A stretch of 64,000 nucleotides of DNA, from the NCBI RefSeq assembly GCF_030547075.1, contig NZ_JAUOQH010000018.1, positions 1-64,000 of the forward strand. Reading direction: 5' to 3'. The position numbers and the translations under genes were made by a program. Below, piece by piece: positions 39,511-48,659 of this stretch; position 1 is the first letter of the stretch; every line of letters begins with the position of its first letter. The stretch comes from Alteromonas sp. 1_MG-2023 (GTDB lineage: Bacteria; Pseudomonadota; Gammaproteobacteria; Enterobacterales; Alteromonadaceae). A model generated the notes under the pieces. That model did no database searches and was not told the origin of the DNA. It saw nothing but the letters and a program-made list of their open reading frames with translations.

Positions 39511-39816
39511 GATATAAACCTCAGGCCTGAACACCTTTTTTAAGCGCTTTTTTAGCGCCTGCTGCGCCATTAACTGCAGAATGTAGTGTGACATGTAAAT
39601 CAAGATTTAGAGCGAGGCTCTCGAGTGAGTAGGTAAGCGTTACAGTATCTGGGCGCGATTCTTGCAATGTTCTTGGAATATATTCTTTTACATAGAATGC
39701 AATGTAGCACCTTGTATCGTTAAGGAGATGGCGCTTACAACATAAACATTCGTTGTAGTCATCTCATTACGTATTTACCTATTTGGTTTCATTTAAAAGA
39801 CTGACACGTTTTTGGT
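39511..39816. other. Intergenic region after tsaB
   Basis: A 306-bp gap with a short hairpin (GCGCT / AGCGC, 39544-39558) flanked by T-runs on both sides that may terminate tsaB. No other gene or motif seen; the promoter of the next gene is presumably here. Confidence 0.45.
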
Positions 39817-40119
39817 ATGCATATAACTAACAATTTTTCGATACCTTCATCGCATCAATCAGAGCCCTCACAAGGGCGCGTTGCTAAAGTTAATAAAGAT
39901 GCACAACAGCAAGGCAGCAATGAAGGTAAGCAGCAGAATAACCCTATTGTGGTGTCGCCCGATGCACAGGGTACCGACAATGCGCAGGCTTATCAGCGTT
40001 TCGTACGAGAAGACAGTGCGGGCTATTCTCAGCAGGCCATTGCCTCGTATACCAGTTTCGAAAAACAGCAAGAACGTGAGTCGGTACAAAGTATGTTTGG
40101 TGTAGATATTTACGCCTAA
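39817..40119 (+). CDS. Small disordered protein with a conserved-looking C-terminus
   Basis: A 100-residue Gln/Ser/Asn-rich protein without signal peptide or membrane span. The middle (YQRFVREDSAGYS) and the end (VQSMFGVDIYA) look ordered; I recall similar GVD(I/L)YA ends on small proteins from Shewanella and Alteromonas, but no function. It lies between tsaB and slp, where E. coli has nothing. Confidence 0.6.
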   Translation: MHITNNFSIPSSHQSEPSQGRVAKVNKDAQQQGSNEGKQQNNPIVVSPDAQGTDNAQAYQRFVREDSAGYSQQAIASYTSFEKQQERESVQSMFGVDIYA

Positions 40120-40472
40120 CGTTTAGCAAAGTGCCGTTGTTATTAGCCTCTTCTTCAATCTATTGGACTTAACATCCAACCTCGTAATGTTTCATACGCA
40201 AATAAACTAAACTTTTTACCTCAACCTTCGTTTAAATATCAATAACCTTAAAAATCAATGTTCTTTATGGTATTTGTTGCATAATAATGCTAACTTTTTG
40301 ATGTATAAACTGGTTGGATATCAACGTTTGTCGGGGGCGTATTACCACTGATTGCGGCTTAGCAGTTTTACACAGTCACTCAGCGCAATAGGGTTCGAAT
40401 CAGTACTATTTGTAGTACTATATATTTACTCGGTGCTAAGTTATAAGTGCTTAAGCAGCCAAAGGAGGCTTC
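40120..40472. other. Intergenic region upstream of slp
   Basis: A 353-bp gap. A dyad GTACTA / TAGTAC (40403-40418) sits directly before an AT-rich TATATATTTACT box and about 55 bp before the slp start, an arrangement that could be an operator at a promoter. An AAAGGAGG ribosome site follows. No gene seen. Confidence 0.45.
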
Positions 40473-41129
40473 ATGCTGGTTAGAATTTTAGTCATAGTAA
40501 GTGTGGTACTTTTCGCAGGATGTGCAATTGTTCCAGAAAGTGTTGAGGTACCTGAAGGTACTGAACTTGTATCTTATACAAAGGCAGTGACGTCAGGCGC
40601 TAACGCTCAAGGTAAAACGGCCCGTTGGGGTGGTATTATTATGGGTGTTGAGAATAAGCCGAACAAAACATTTATCGAGCTTGTGCACTTTCCTCTAAAT
40701 AACTACGGCAAGCCAAACAGCAACGGCGAGACGGTAGGGCGTTTTAAAGTACAAATAGACGGTTTTGTTGATCCTATCATCTTTGAAGAAGGTCGCTCAG
40801 CAACCTTCGTTGGTAAACTTGTACCGCCTACCGCAGGTATGGTGGGTGAACAGCCTTATATGTACCCTACAATTCTTGCTGATGATTATCATATGTGGCG
40901 TAAGCAAGATGTTTACGACGTTAATATGTACTATTTCGACTACGCTACCGGTTGGTATTCCCCTTTTATGCGTCATAGACCATGGGGTTATTCACGATTT
41001 GGCAGAATGCGAGTTACTCGATACGACAACTCTCCATCAAGACCAAGAGAGCAGAAAAAGACAAACAGAGTTATTACTGTTTCGCCCTCAAATGACAAAG
41101 GCTTGAACGATAGAAAGAACAAGCAGTAA
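40473..41129 (+). CDS. Slp/YeaY-family outer-membrane lipoprotein
   Basis: A 218-residue protein with a lipoprotein signal (VVLFAGC lipobox, Cys at 17) and the Slp domain (TARWGGIIMGVENKPNKTFIELVHFPL). The C-terminal extension, rich in Tyr, Arg and Lys after HRPWGYSRFGRM, is not usual in E. coli Slp. Slp proteins are starvation- or stationary-phase-induced outer-membrane lipoproteins. Position between tsaB and fadD matches E. coli yeaY. Confidence 0.9.
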   Translation: MLVRILVIVSVVLFAGCAIVPESVEVPEGTELVSYTKAVTSGANAQGKTARWGGIIMGVENKPNKTFIELVHFPLNNYGKPNSNGETVGRFKVQIDGFVDPIIFEEGRSATFVGKLVPPTAGMVGEQPYMYPTILADDYHMWRKQDVYDVNMYYFDYATGWYSPFMRHRPWGYSRFGRMRVTRYDNSPSRPREQKKTNRVITVSPSNDKGLNDRKNKQ

Positions 41130-41190
41130 GAGTGGTTAGGATGAAAATTTTCGTAAAGATAATCGTATTTGGTTAAAAATATGTATTTAC

Positions 41191-41224
41191 TGGGGAGGCA
41201 AAATTTTGCCTCCCCATTTTTTTA
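41191..41224 (+). terminator. Terminator after the slp-family gene
   Basis: A perfect 13-bp stem (TGGGGAGGCAAAA / TTTTGCCTCCCCA) with no separate loop bases beyond its A/T core, followed by seven T. Confidence 0.93.
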
Positions 41225-41286
41225 TCTGGCAATATTATGCTGCCTGTCGGCAAGATATTGCCGCACATATTGTGTGAGGGAATAGC

Positions 41287-42126
41287 ATGATAGAAACAGA
41301 ATTTATGGCTGGGCATCTACATTTAGCCGCTTTAGAGAACCAAGGTGCAGGAACTGTTGTCATAGGTTTGCACGGGTATTTAGATAATGCAGAAAGTTTG
41401 CGATTGCTTTCGCCTTATCTGCAATCTCATCGCTTTGTTGCTCTAGATCTTGCGGGGCATGGTCGCTCTTCTCATCGTCCGATAGGTATGCACTATAACC
41501 AAGCTGACTATTTGCAAGATTTACATGCTCTGATTGAAGAGCAAGAGTGGGATCAGGTTATTTTGCTTGGGCATTCTATGGGGGGAATTCTGGCGTCGTT
41601 GTATGCAGGTTTATTTCCTGAGAAAGTGAAGGGAGTAATAAGTATAGATGCTTGCGGCCCTTTAACGTTAGAAGCCAATACTAGCCAAGAACAAATGCGA
41701 GATGCCATACTCAGTAGGAAGAAAAAACAGCGTAATAAATTAACCTTAGTTAATTTAGAAGATGCCGTGAAAGCACGCTGCAAGATATCTGATATTCCTG
41801 AAGAGCATGCTCGTGCCATTTTAGAAAGGAATCTTACGCAAGATGCGGGAGGCCATAGTTTTTGGTCGAGTGATCCGCGCCTTCGCACAAAATCTGTACT
41901 TCGCTTAACCGAAGATCAAGCAGAAAACATTATGAATGCGATAGTCTGTCCTATACTTTTTATAGGTGCCACAAATAGCTTCAAAACTTTGGGCAGTGTA
42001 TATGACAAAAGACAGTCGTGGTTTAAAAATGCTCACTTTGAGCAATTAAACGGCGGTCATCATATTCACATGGAAAAAACTGACGAAGTTGGCATGTTAA
42101 TACGTCAGTTTGTTGAGCAAATGTAA
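41287..42126 (+). CDS. Alpha/beta hydrolase
   Basis: A 279-residue cytoplasmic hydrolase. The oxyanion HGYLDN loop, the LAGHGRSSHR segment, the nucleophile elbow LLGHSMGG and a C-terminal NGGHHIHME with the catalytic His are present. Substrate is unknown; the place just upstream of fadD hints at an ester or thioester of lipid origin. Confidence 0.88.
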   Translation: MIETEFMAGHLHLAALENQGAGTVVIGLHGYLDNAESLRLLSPYLQSHRFVALDLAGHGRSSHRPIGMHYNQADYLQDLHALIEEQEWDQVILLGHSMGGILASLYAGLFPEKVKGVISIDACGPLTLEANTSQEQMRDAILSRKKKQRNKLTLVNLEDAVKARCKISDIPEEHARAILERNLTQDAGGHSFWSSDPRLRTKSVLRLTEDQAENIMNAIVCPILFIGATNSFKTLGSVYDKRQSWFKNAHFEQLNGGHHIHMEKTDEVGMLIRQFVEQM

Positions 42127-42168
42127 ACTGTATAGTTTATTTTTTTTTACACTTCCTATACTATTCGC

Positions 42169-42185
42169 AAGTTATTAGACCAGTT
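42169..42185 (+). promoter_or_regulatory. FadR-like operator at the fadD promoter
   Basis: The right half GACCAGTT is an exact match to the half-site of FadR operators; read on the minus strand the 17-mer begins AACTGGTC and agrees at about 12 of 17 positions with the published enteric consensus as I recall it. It begins 6 bp after a TATACT -10 box (42157-42162), a position suited to repression. Confidence 0.5.
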
Positions 42186-42245
42186 GCCCAAACGTATGTG
42201 AGACAGCACCTGCGTTTGTGTTAAAAATAAGTGAAGGAGGTTTTG

Positions 42246-43898
42246 GTGGAAAAAACCTGGCTCAAGTATTATGACCCTCGTGTATCTGCAGAAATTGATG
42301 CAGATCGTTACGCATCCGTTGTCGATATATTCGAACAATCAGTAAAAAAATTCAAAGACAAAGTTGCGTTTATCAACATGGGTCAATCGATGACCTTTGG
42401 CGAACTCGATAAATTATCTGCGCAATATGCTGCCTACTTACAAAGTAGTGGCTTAAAGCGCGGCGACGCTGTAGCGATTATGATGCCGAACTTACTACAG
42501 TATCCTGTAGCCATGTTTGGTGTGCTTCGTGCTGGTATGGTTGTGGTTAATGTTAACCCTCTGTATACCGCAAGAGAATTGAAGCATCAGTTAAATGATG
42601 CCAATGCTAAAGCAATCGTTATTGTTGAAAACTTCGCATGTACCCTAGAAGAGGTTATTAGTGAAACTAACCTTCAAGAAGTGTTCCTTACTTCTTTAGG
42701 CGATATGTTGCCTGCACCTAAGCGTTGGGTGGTAAATGCGGTAGTTAAGTATGTGAAGAAAATGGTACCTGCATTTACTTTGCCTGAAACCACATCATTC
42801 ACAAGTGCGATAAAAAAAGGCCAATCGTTAACGTACACTCGCCCAGATTTAACCAACGACGAACTTGCATTCTTGCAGTACACCGGTGGAACCACGGGTG
42901 TGTCTAAAGGCGCCATGCTAACTCACCGCAATATGATTGCGAATTTAGAGCAGGTATCGGGTATTTTAGAAACCGTAATAGAAGAAGGTGAAGACTTTGT
43001 TGTGACAGCGTTACCGCTTTATCACATCTTTGCTTTACTCGCGAACTGCTTGATGTTTCTTAAGTACGGATGTAAAAACCTGCTAATTACTAACCCGCGT
43101 GACATGCCTGGGTTTGTTAGTGAGTTAAGCAAATATCCTTTCACCATTCTTCCTGGTGTGAATACCTTGTTTAACGGCTTGTTAAATACACCTGGATTCG
43201 ACGAACTTGACTTTAGTAACTTCAAGTTTGGTTTAGGTGGCGGTATGGCGGTTCAACGTCCAGTCGCAGAAAAGTGGGAAAAGATTACTAAAACAGTGCT
43301 TCTAGAAGGCTATGGCCTTACAGAATGTTCACCTGTTGTAACGGTTAACCCACCGCAGATTGAAGCGTATAAAGGTGCCATTGGGATGCCAGTGCCTTCA
43401 ACCGACATCAAATTACTTGATGATGACGGTAATGAAGTTGCAAAGGGCGACCCAGGCGAACTTTGGGTGAAAGGCCCTCAAGTGATGAAAGGGTACTTAA
43501 ACCGTCCAGAAGCCACTGACGAAATTTTAAAAGACGGTTGGCTTGCCACGGGTGATATCGCCACGATAGACGATGAAGGTTATCTCTATATTGTTGACCG
43601 TAAAAAGGATATGATCCTCGTCTCTGGATTCAATGTGTTTCCAAATGAAATTGAAGAAGTTGCCGCTATGCATGACAACATAGTTGAATCGGCAGCGGTT
43701 GGTGTGCCAAACGAAGCGAGTGGCGAAGTGGTGAAGTTGTTTGTTGTTCGCAACAACGACTCGCTAACTGCTGAAGCGGTTATTGCACACTGTAGAGAAC
43801 ACTTAACGGGCTATAAAGTGCCTAAGCAGGTTGTCTTCAAAGAAGATCTTCCTAAAACCAATGTAGGTAAAATTCTACGTCGGGAACTACGAGATTAA
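42246..43898 (+). CDS. fadD: Long-chain-fatty-acid--CoA ligase
   Basis: A 550-residue AMP-forming acyl-CoA synthetase that activates imported long-chain fatty acids. The P-loop-like [12 protein letters not shown], the [10 protein letters not shown] motif, the DGWLATGD hinge and the FADD signature region are intact. The start is the GTG at 42246, 5 bp after a full AAGGAGG ribosome site; an in-frame GTG at 42231 would place the ribosome site inside the gene. Terminated by a strong hairpin before rnd. Confidence 0.95.
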   Translation: MEKTWLKYYDPRVSAEIDADRYASVVDIFEQSVKKFKDKVAFINMGQSMTFGELDKLSAQYAAYLQSSGLKRGDAVAIMMPNLLQYPVAMFGVLRAGMVVVNVNPLYTARELKHQLNDANAKAIVIVENFACTLEEVISETNLQEVFLTSLGDMLPAPKRWVVNAVVKYVKKMVPAFTLPETTSFTSAIKKGQSLTYTRPDLTNDELAFLQYTGGTTGVSKGAMLTHRNMIANLEQVSGILETVIEEGEDFVVTALPLYHIFALLANCLMFLKYGCKNLLITNPRDMPGFVSELSKYPFTILPGVNTLFNGLLNTPGFDELDFSNFKFGLGGGMAVQRPVAEKWEKITKTVLLEGYGLTECSPVVTVNPPQIEAYKGAIGMPVPSTDIKLLDDDGNEVAKGDPGELWVKGPQVMKGYLNRPEATDEILKDGWLATGDIATIDDEGYLYIVDRKKDMILVSGFNVFPNEIEEVAAMHDNIVESAAVGVPNEASGEVVKLFVVRNNDSLTAEAVIAHCREHLTGYKVPKQVVFKEDLPKTNVGKILRRELRD

Positions 43899-43927
43899 TT
43901 CGGTTAGCTGAATTAGGAAACATGTAG

Positions 43928-43949
43928 AGCCGGCGTAAGCCGGCTTTTT
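43928..43949 (+). terminator. Terminator after fadD
   Basis: AGCCGGC pairs with GCCGGCT around a GTAA tetraloop, followed by T; it ends just before the rnd start codon, so rnd must either be read through or have a promoter inside fadD. Confidence 0.9.
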
Positions 43950-43955
43950 ATTATT

Positions 43956-45113
43956 ATGCAATATGAATTAGTAACAACTTTCGAACACCTTAATAGCGTC
44001 TGTCACCTAGCTCAGCAACAAAACGCAGTGGCGCTGGACACAGAATTTGTTCGTACCAGAACACTGTCACCACAACTTGGCCTTATCCAGTTGTATGATG
44101 GACATCAATTAGTGCTAATCGATCCGCTTGCGATTGATGACCTTTCACCATTTATTGCCTTAATGGAAAACACGAGTGTGGTTAAAGTACTGCACTCATG
44201 CTCCGAAGATTTAGAAACTTTCTTAACTGCGTTTAATACCGTACCAACGCCAGTATTCGACAGTCAATTTGCCGCCAGTGTTCTAGGCTTAGGCGCCTCG
44301 CTAGGTTATGCAAAGCTGGTGGAATTGTTGTGTGATGTTAGCTTAGATAAAGGCGAGTCTCGTACCGATTGGATAGCGCGCCCTTTACGGGAAGCGCAAC
44401 TTAGTTATGCTGCAAACGACGTGTTGTATTTACTGCCTTGCTATGAGCATTTAGTTGAAAAAATAAATGAAGCAGGGAAGTTAGACTGGGTTTACCAAGA
44501 GATAGCTCAGTTAGCCGATAAAAAGCGCAGTCAAGTTCCGGAGGATTTCGCTTATTTACACATCAAAAATAGTTGGCGTCTATCTAGCGAGCAATTAACG
44601 GTGTTGCAAGCCCTCGCAGCATGGAGGCTAGCCACTGCACGTAAAAAAGATATAGCGTTGAATTTTGTATTTAAAGAAATTCACCTTTATGAAGCAGCGA
44701 GAGTAATGCCTGCAAGCAAATCTGCGTTGAGCCAAATGGACGGTGTAAATCCGCAATCGGTAAGGCGTTATGGTGAGACCATTGTGACATTAGTTAGCGA
44801 AGCAAGAGACAAATTTGCCGCTACGCCTGAATCCCTTAGACTGCCAAAGGTAAGTCGTCTCATTGATGTGGCGAGCTACAAGAAAACATTGGCGTCTCTA
44901 AAAGCGCTGAGTGATAAAATTGCTAGCGATAACAATGTAACGCCTGAAGTGATCGCATCTAAAAAACAATTAAACCAAGTATTAAAATGGTATTGGTTTG
45001 ATTGTGATGAAACCCGCGTGCAAGGCCTTAAGCCAGATGTATTATCGGGTTGGCGAGCTCCACTATTTGAACCCCATTTAGAACAGCTATTAGGTGCAAA
45101 ACCTAATCGCTAA
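43956..45113 (+). CDS. rnd: Ribonuclease D
   Basis: A 385-residue 3'-5' exoribonuclease that trims tRNA and other stable RNA ends. The DEDD catalytic residues begin with D28 and E30 in ALDTEF, as in E. coli; the YAANDVLYLL motif III and two C-terminal HRDC-type helical regions follow. Order fadD-rnd is the same as in E. coli. Confidence 0.95.
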   Translation: MQYELVTTFEHLNSVCHLAQQQNAVALDTEFVRTRTLSPQLGLIQLYDGHQLVLIDPLAIDDLSPFIALMENTSVVKVLHSCSEDLETFLTAFNTVPTPVFDSQFAASVLGLGASLGYAKLVELLCDVSLDKGESRTDWIARPLREAQLSYAANDVLYLLPCYEHLVEKINEAGKLDWVYQEIAQLADKKRSQVPEDFAYLHIKNSWRLSSEQLTVLQALAAWRLATARKKDIALNFVFKEIHLYEAARVMPASKSALSQMDGVNPQSVRRYGETIVTLVSEARDKFAATPESLRLPKVSRLIDVASYKKTLASLKALSDKIASDNNVTPEVIASKKQLNQVLKWYWFDCDETRVQGLKPDVLSGWRAPLFEPHLEQLLGAKPNR

Positions 45114-45131
45114 CGTTAAAGAGTTTACGAA

Positions 45132-45431
45132 ATGACGTTGTGCGCAATTTATAAATCACGGAAACACCTAGGTATGTATTTATATGTACCTAACAAAGAC
45201 AATTTTGATGATGTGCCTGAAATTCTGAAAGACAAGTTTGGCAAGCCAGAGCTAGTTACAGTTTTATCATTAGATAAACACGAAAAACTCGCTGGGGTTG
45301 ATAAGCAGAAGCTTGTCGCTGAACTTGAAGATAAAGGTTTTTATCTTCAAATGCCGCCTAAAGAAGATGATTTACTGATGACTCATCGTAAATCTTTAGG
45401 CTTGCAAGCCAACCCTGACAAAAAGTTTTAA
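45132..45431 (+). CDS. YcgL-domain protein
   Basis: A 99-residue protein of the YcgL (DUF709) family: [16 protein letters not shown] at the N-terminus, GFYLQMPP near the end. Small cytoplasmic alpha/beta protein of unknown function. 18 bp after rnd and 2 bp before the transglycosylase gene, so part of one transcript. Confidence 0.93.
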   Translation: MTLCAIYKSRKHLGMYLYVPNKDNFDDVPEILKDKFGKPELVTVLSLDKHEKLAGVDKQKLVAELEDKGFYLQMPPKEDDLLMTHRKSLGLQANPDKKF

Positions 45432-45433
45432 TA

Positions 45434-46423
45434 ATGGTTATTAGGTTAGCAGCAGCGCTACTCATGGTAGCGGGCTTGATGGCAAGTGTTTCACCTGCCC
45501 AAGCGGAAGAAAAAACAGCGCAAGGCTTTGCCGATTATGTTGTTCAATTAAAAGCCGAAGCACAGCAGAAAGGGTTTACTGAAGCACTACTTAATGACGC
45601 CTTCAGCGATATTAGCTTTCGGCCTACCGTTATTAAATCAGATAAGAACCAACCCGAAAAAAAAATTACGCTCGATAGCTATTTGGCTAGCCGTGTGCCT
45701 GACTGGAAAGTGCAGCAAGCGGTTGAAATGTACAATAAGCATAGGCCATTGCTTGAAGAAATAGGCCAGAAGTTTAAAGTTCAGCCCCGCTTTATCATTG
45801 CACTATGGGGCAATGAATCTAATTTTGGGCGTATTCAAGGTAATTACAGTGTGTTGTCTGCTTTGGCCTCTCTTGCATACGAAGGCCGGCGGGAAAAACT
45901 GTTTAAAGATAATCTTTTTGCCGCGCTGACTATTCTTGATGAAGGCCATACCAGCGTTGATGCGTTAAAGGGGTCTTGGGCTGGTGCCATGGGGCAAAGC
46001 CAATTTATGCCAATCTCCTTTTTAAACTACGCGGTAGATTATGATGGTGATGGCAGAAAAGACATATGGCAAACCGAAGCCGATGTATTTGCTTCTATTG
46101 CAAATTATCTATCCTCAGAAGGGTGGGATAACAACGGCACCTGGGGGCGGCAGGTATCTTTAACTCAGCCTATAACAGAATTTGGTCTTTCAAAAAGCCT
46201 TTATAAGCCCTTAGCCTATTGGCAACAAGCAGGTGTCAGACGCTTCGACGGTAGCGATTTGCCTACCGCTGATATTCAAGCTTCTCTTATTATGCCTGAT
46301 GGCAGCGAAGGGCGGGTTTATCTTGTCTATAATAACTTTCATACCTTAATGAAATGGAACCGCTCCAGTTATTTCGGCGTGTCTGTAGGTTACCTTTCAG
46401 AACGCATCAAGCGAGGGTACTAA
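45434..46423 (+). CDS. Lytic murein transglycosylase, MltB family
   Basis: A 329-residue periplasmic enzyme with a Sec signal peptide (cleavage near AQA, residue 24), not a lipoprotein. Catalytic Glu is E128 in LWGNESNFG, followed by the family motifs LASLAYEGRR and SWAGAMGQSQFMP. It cleaves glycan strands with 1,6-anhydro-muropeptide formation. Its start is 2 bp after ycgL and the FAH gene begins 1 bp after its stop. Confidence 0.92.
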   Translation: MVIRLAAALLMVAGLMASVSPAQAEEKTAQGFADYVVQLKAEAQQKGFTEALLNDAFSDISFRPTVIKSDKNQPEKKITLDSYLASRVPDWKVQQAVEMYNKHRPLLEEIGQKFKVQPRFIIALWGNESNFGRIQGNYSVLSALASLAYEGRREKLFKDNLFAALTILDEGHTSVDALKGSWAGAMGQSQFMPISFLNYAVDYDGDGRKDIWQTEADVFASIANYLSSEGWDNNGTWGRQVSLTQPITEFGLSKSLYKPLAYWQQAGVRRFDGSDLPTADIQASLIMPDGSEGRVYLVYNNFHTLMKWNRSSYFGVSVGYLSERIKRGY

Positions 46424-46424
46424 T

Positions 46425-47087
46425 ATGTATCAACATCAAGAATATCAAGGTGGGCCAATTTCACTGCCAGTAGGTAAAGTGGCATGTATTGGACGTAACT
46501 ACCTCGATCATATTGAAGAAATGAAATCCGTTGTATCAGAGTCACCCTTATTGTTTTTAAAGCCTAAAGCGGCTTTATGCGATATGACAACGCCACTTAG
46601 TATTCCTACCGACCAAGGTGAATGCCATAACGAGCTTGAAGTGGCTGTATTACTCAAACACCCCTTATGCAAAGCAACCGAAGATGACGTGTTGGCGGCT
46701 ATTTGGGGAATAGGCGTAGGGTTAGATTTAACCCTACGTGATGTTCAGCGCAATCTTAAAGCCCAAGGCCAACCTTGGGAACGGGCGAAGTCCTTTGATT
46801 TAAGCTGCCCAGTGTCAGGGTTTGTACCCATCGCTAGCTTCGACGATTTGCAAGATTTGCATTTCACCTTAGAGATAAATGGTGAAGTTCGTCAGTCTGG
46901 GCATACCGCGATGATGCTACATAAGATAGTGCCGTTAATAGCGCATATGTCTCAAACCTTTACCCTAGATGCGGGTGATGTGGTGCTAACGGGAACACCT
47001 AAAGGGGTAGGGCCGTTACTTGCGGGTGACACTATTAAAGCCACCTTGCATGATAAAATTACTATTAATACAAAGGTTTTTCGCTAA
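46425..47087 (+). CDS. Fumarylacetoacetate hydrolase-family protein (YcgM-like)
   Basis: A 220-residue cytoplasmic enzyme of the FAH superfamily. The metal-ligand region NELEVAVLL, GVGLDLTLRDVQ and the end motif GDVVLTGTPKGVGPL are present, as in E. coli YcgM. Probably a beta-diketone hydrolase, oxaloacetate decarboxylase or tautomerase. Overlaps ycgN by one base. Confidence 0.9.
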   Translation: MYQHQEYQGGPISLPVGKVACIGRNYLDHIEEMKSVVSESPLLFLKPKAALCDMTTPLSIPTDQGECHNELEVAVLLKHPLCKATEDDVLAAIWGIGVGLDLTLRDVQRNLKAQGQPWERAKSFDLSCPVSGFVPIASFDDLQDLHFTLEINGEVRQSGHTAMMLHKIVPLIAHMSQTFTLDAGDVVLTGTPKGVGPLLAGDTIKATLHDKITINTKVFR

Positions 47088-47581
47088 TGACTGCTCCTTT
47101 TTGGGAAACCAAAACCCTTGAAGAAATGACCCAAAAGGAATGGGAGTCATTATGCGATGGTTGTGCAAAGTGTTGCTTACATAAGTTTATCGATGATGAA
47201 GACGAAGAAGCGCAAGCGCCTACGGATTACATTGATGCGAATGAACAAATTCATTACACCAATATTGTCTGTTCGCTGCTTAATACGAAAAAATGTGAAT
47301 GTACCCAGTATGCAAAACGAACAGAGCTTGTGCCAGATTGCGTTCAGTTAACTAAAGCTAATCTAAAAGATATCTTCTTTATGCCAACCAGTTGCGCTTA
47401 CCGCCGGTTACATGAGGGGCGAGGGTTACCGTCTTGGCATCCACTGCTAAATAAAGGTAAGAAGCACCTAATGCATAAAAATGGCATGTCTGTGCGCAAC
47501 AAAACAGTATTTGAAACCGATGTGGATTTAGATGCTTTTGAAGACTATATCGCGATTTGGCCGCTAGAAGATTTAGATTAA
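47087..47581 (+). CDS. YcgN-family cysteine-cluster protein
   Basis: A 164-residue UPF0260 member. Eight cysteines are arranged as CDGCAKCC near residue 24 and then C-x-x, KCEC and CV, suggesting a metal site; function unknown. It overlaps the FAH gene by one base and the convergent GNAT gene by 4 bp. Last gene of the fadD-to-ycgN plus-strand run. Confidence 0.92.
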   Translation: MTAPFWETKTLEEMTQKEWESLCDGCAKCCLHKFIDDEDEEAQAPTDYIDANEQIHYTNIVCSLLNTKKCECTQYAKRTELVPDCVQLTKANLKDIFFMPTSCAYRRLHEGRGLPSWHPLLNKGKKHLMHKNGMSVRNKTVFETDVDLDAFEDYIAIWPLEDLD

Positions 47582-48126
47582 GCCGTAATGCTGTAAAGCA
47601 GGGCATCGCGCCCGAAAATACGCTTGCGGCATAGCCCTTCTTTCTCGGCGCCAATTCGCTCTGCTACACGTAAACTCGCTTTGTTATTAGGCTCAATTAA
47701 ACACTCTAGTCGATGTAAATTCATTTGGGTAAACGCGAGTTTTTTTAACGACTCACAAATGGCTGTGGCTAGGCCTCTTCCGCAAGAATCTGGGCGAAGC
47801 CAGTATCCTAAGTTCGCCGTTAAATGGGTATGGTGTATATAGTTGATTATGCCCATACCTAAACAGCGCTCTTCGTGCATCAACAAGTAGGTTAACCCAT
47901 AGCCTGACTCTCGCGCCGCTTCCATTGATTGGATGCATTGCTTCGCTAACGCCGGGGTTACAGGGCACAGTGTGGCACCCAGCCAAGGTTTAACATGATG
48001 AATAGATTGCTGAGAAGCCTCACATAAGGCTTCAACATGCTTAGGGGCTATGCGCTGAATCGCCACTGGCCCCTGTTCTGTATGGATAGGAGGGAGCCTA
48101 GACGGTAAAATAGAGAGGTCTATCAA
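47578..48126 (-). CDS. RimJ/RimL-like GNAT acetyltransferase
   Basis: A 182-residue GNAT protein with the RimJ family layout: LGMGIINYIHHTHLTANLGYWL, the acetyl-CoA loop SCGRGLATAICESL and the NKASLRVAERIGAEKEG motif. These acetylate N-termini, ribosomal proteins or small amines; target unknown. Overlaps dsbB by 4 bp and so is the last gene of nhaB-dsbB-rimJ-like. Confidence 0.88.
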   Translation of the reverse strand: MIDLSILPSRLPPIHTEQGPVAIQRIAPKHVEALCEASQQSIHHVKPWLGATLCPVTPALAKQCIQSMEAARESGYGLTYLLMHEERCLGMGIINYIHHTHLTANLGYWLRPDSCGRGLATAICESLKKLAFTQMNLHRLECLIEPNNKASLRVAERIGAEKEGLCRKRIFGRDALLYSITA

Positions 48127-48650
48127 AAGGGTTTCTTATCTAGCAATCTACATGCAAATACTATTGCGAACACGACAAAATAGGCAGCAAAGATAATTTG
48201 CATCCATTGTGCCATTCCCATAGAAAGAAACTGCCAACTATCAGCTAAGCAATCACCTTCAGCGGCAAATATAGCTGGAAGCCAATCATGAAGCTGAAGC
48301 CAAGAAGGGAAGTTCGGTACTATTTCACAGCTAGCGAAAAAGGGGTTAGGTGCATTGATAATACCAAGATGTTCTTTGGCAATTAAAAAGCCCCAGCCAG
48401 CAGATACTGCCCAGCCCGCGAACCCAGCCATGCGAGTCAGACCATTGTTTTTAATTAAAACAAACAGCGCTGATAACACAATGCCGTACATGGCCGTACG
48501 TTGATAAATACACATGATGCAGGGTTTCAAACCCATACCATATTGAAAATATAGTGCGGCTAATTCTAGCCCCAATGATGTGGCAAAAAGCACAAGCCAT
48601 GAAGACTTGTGCTCTGCCCAGCGACTAATGCGATGTACTACTGAACGCAT
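48123..48650 (-). CDS. dsbB: Disulfide bond formation protein B
   Basis: A 175-residue inner-membrane oxidoreductase that reoxidises DsbA and passes electrons to quinones. Four helices are seen. Catalytic cysteines are present at C44-C47 (KPCIMC) and C108 and C134, close to E. coli numbering. Transcribed after nhaB with a 9-bp gap. Confidence 0.95.
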   Translation of the reverse strand: MRSVVHRISRWAEHKSSWLVLFATSLGLELAALYFQYGMGLKPCIMCIYQRTAMYGIVLSALFVLIKNNGLTRMAGFAGWAVSAGWGFLIAKEHLGIINAPNPFFASCEIVPNFPSWLQLHDWLPAIFAAEGDCLADSWQFLSMGMAQWMQIIFAAYFVVFAIVFACRLLDKKPF

Positions 48651-48659
48651 GTCTAATTC

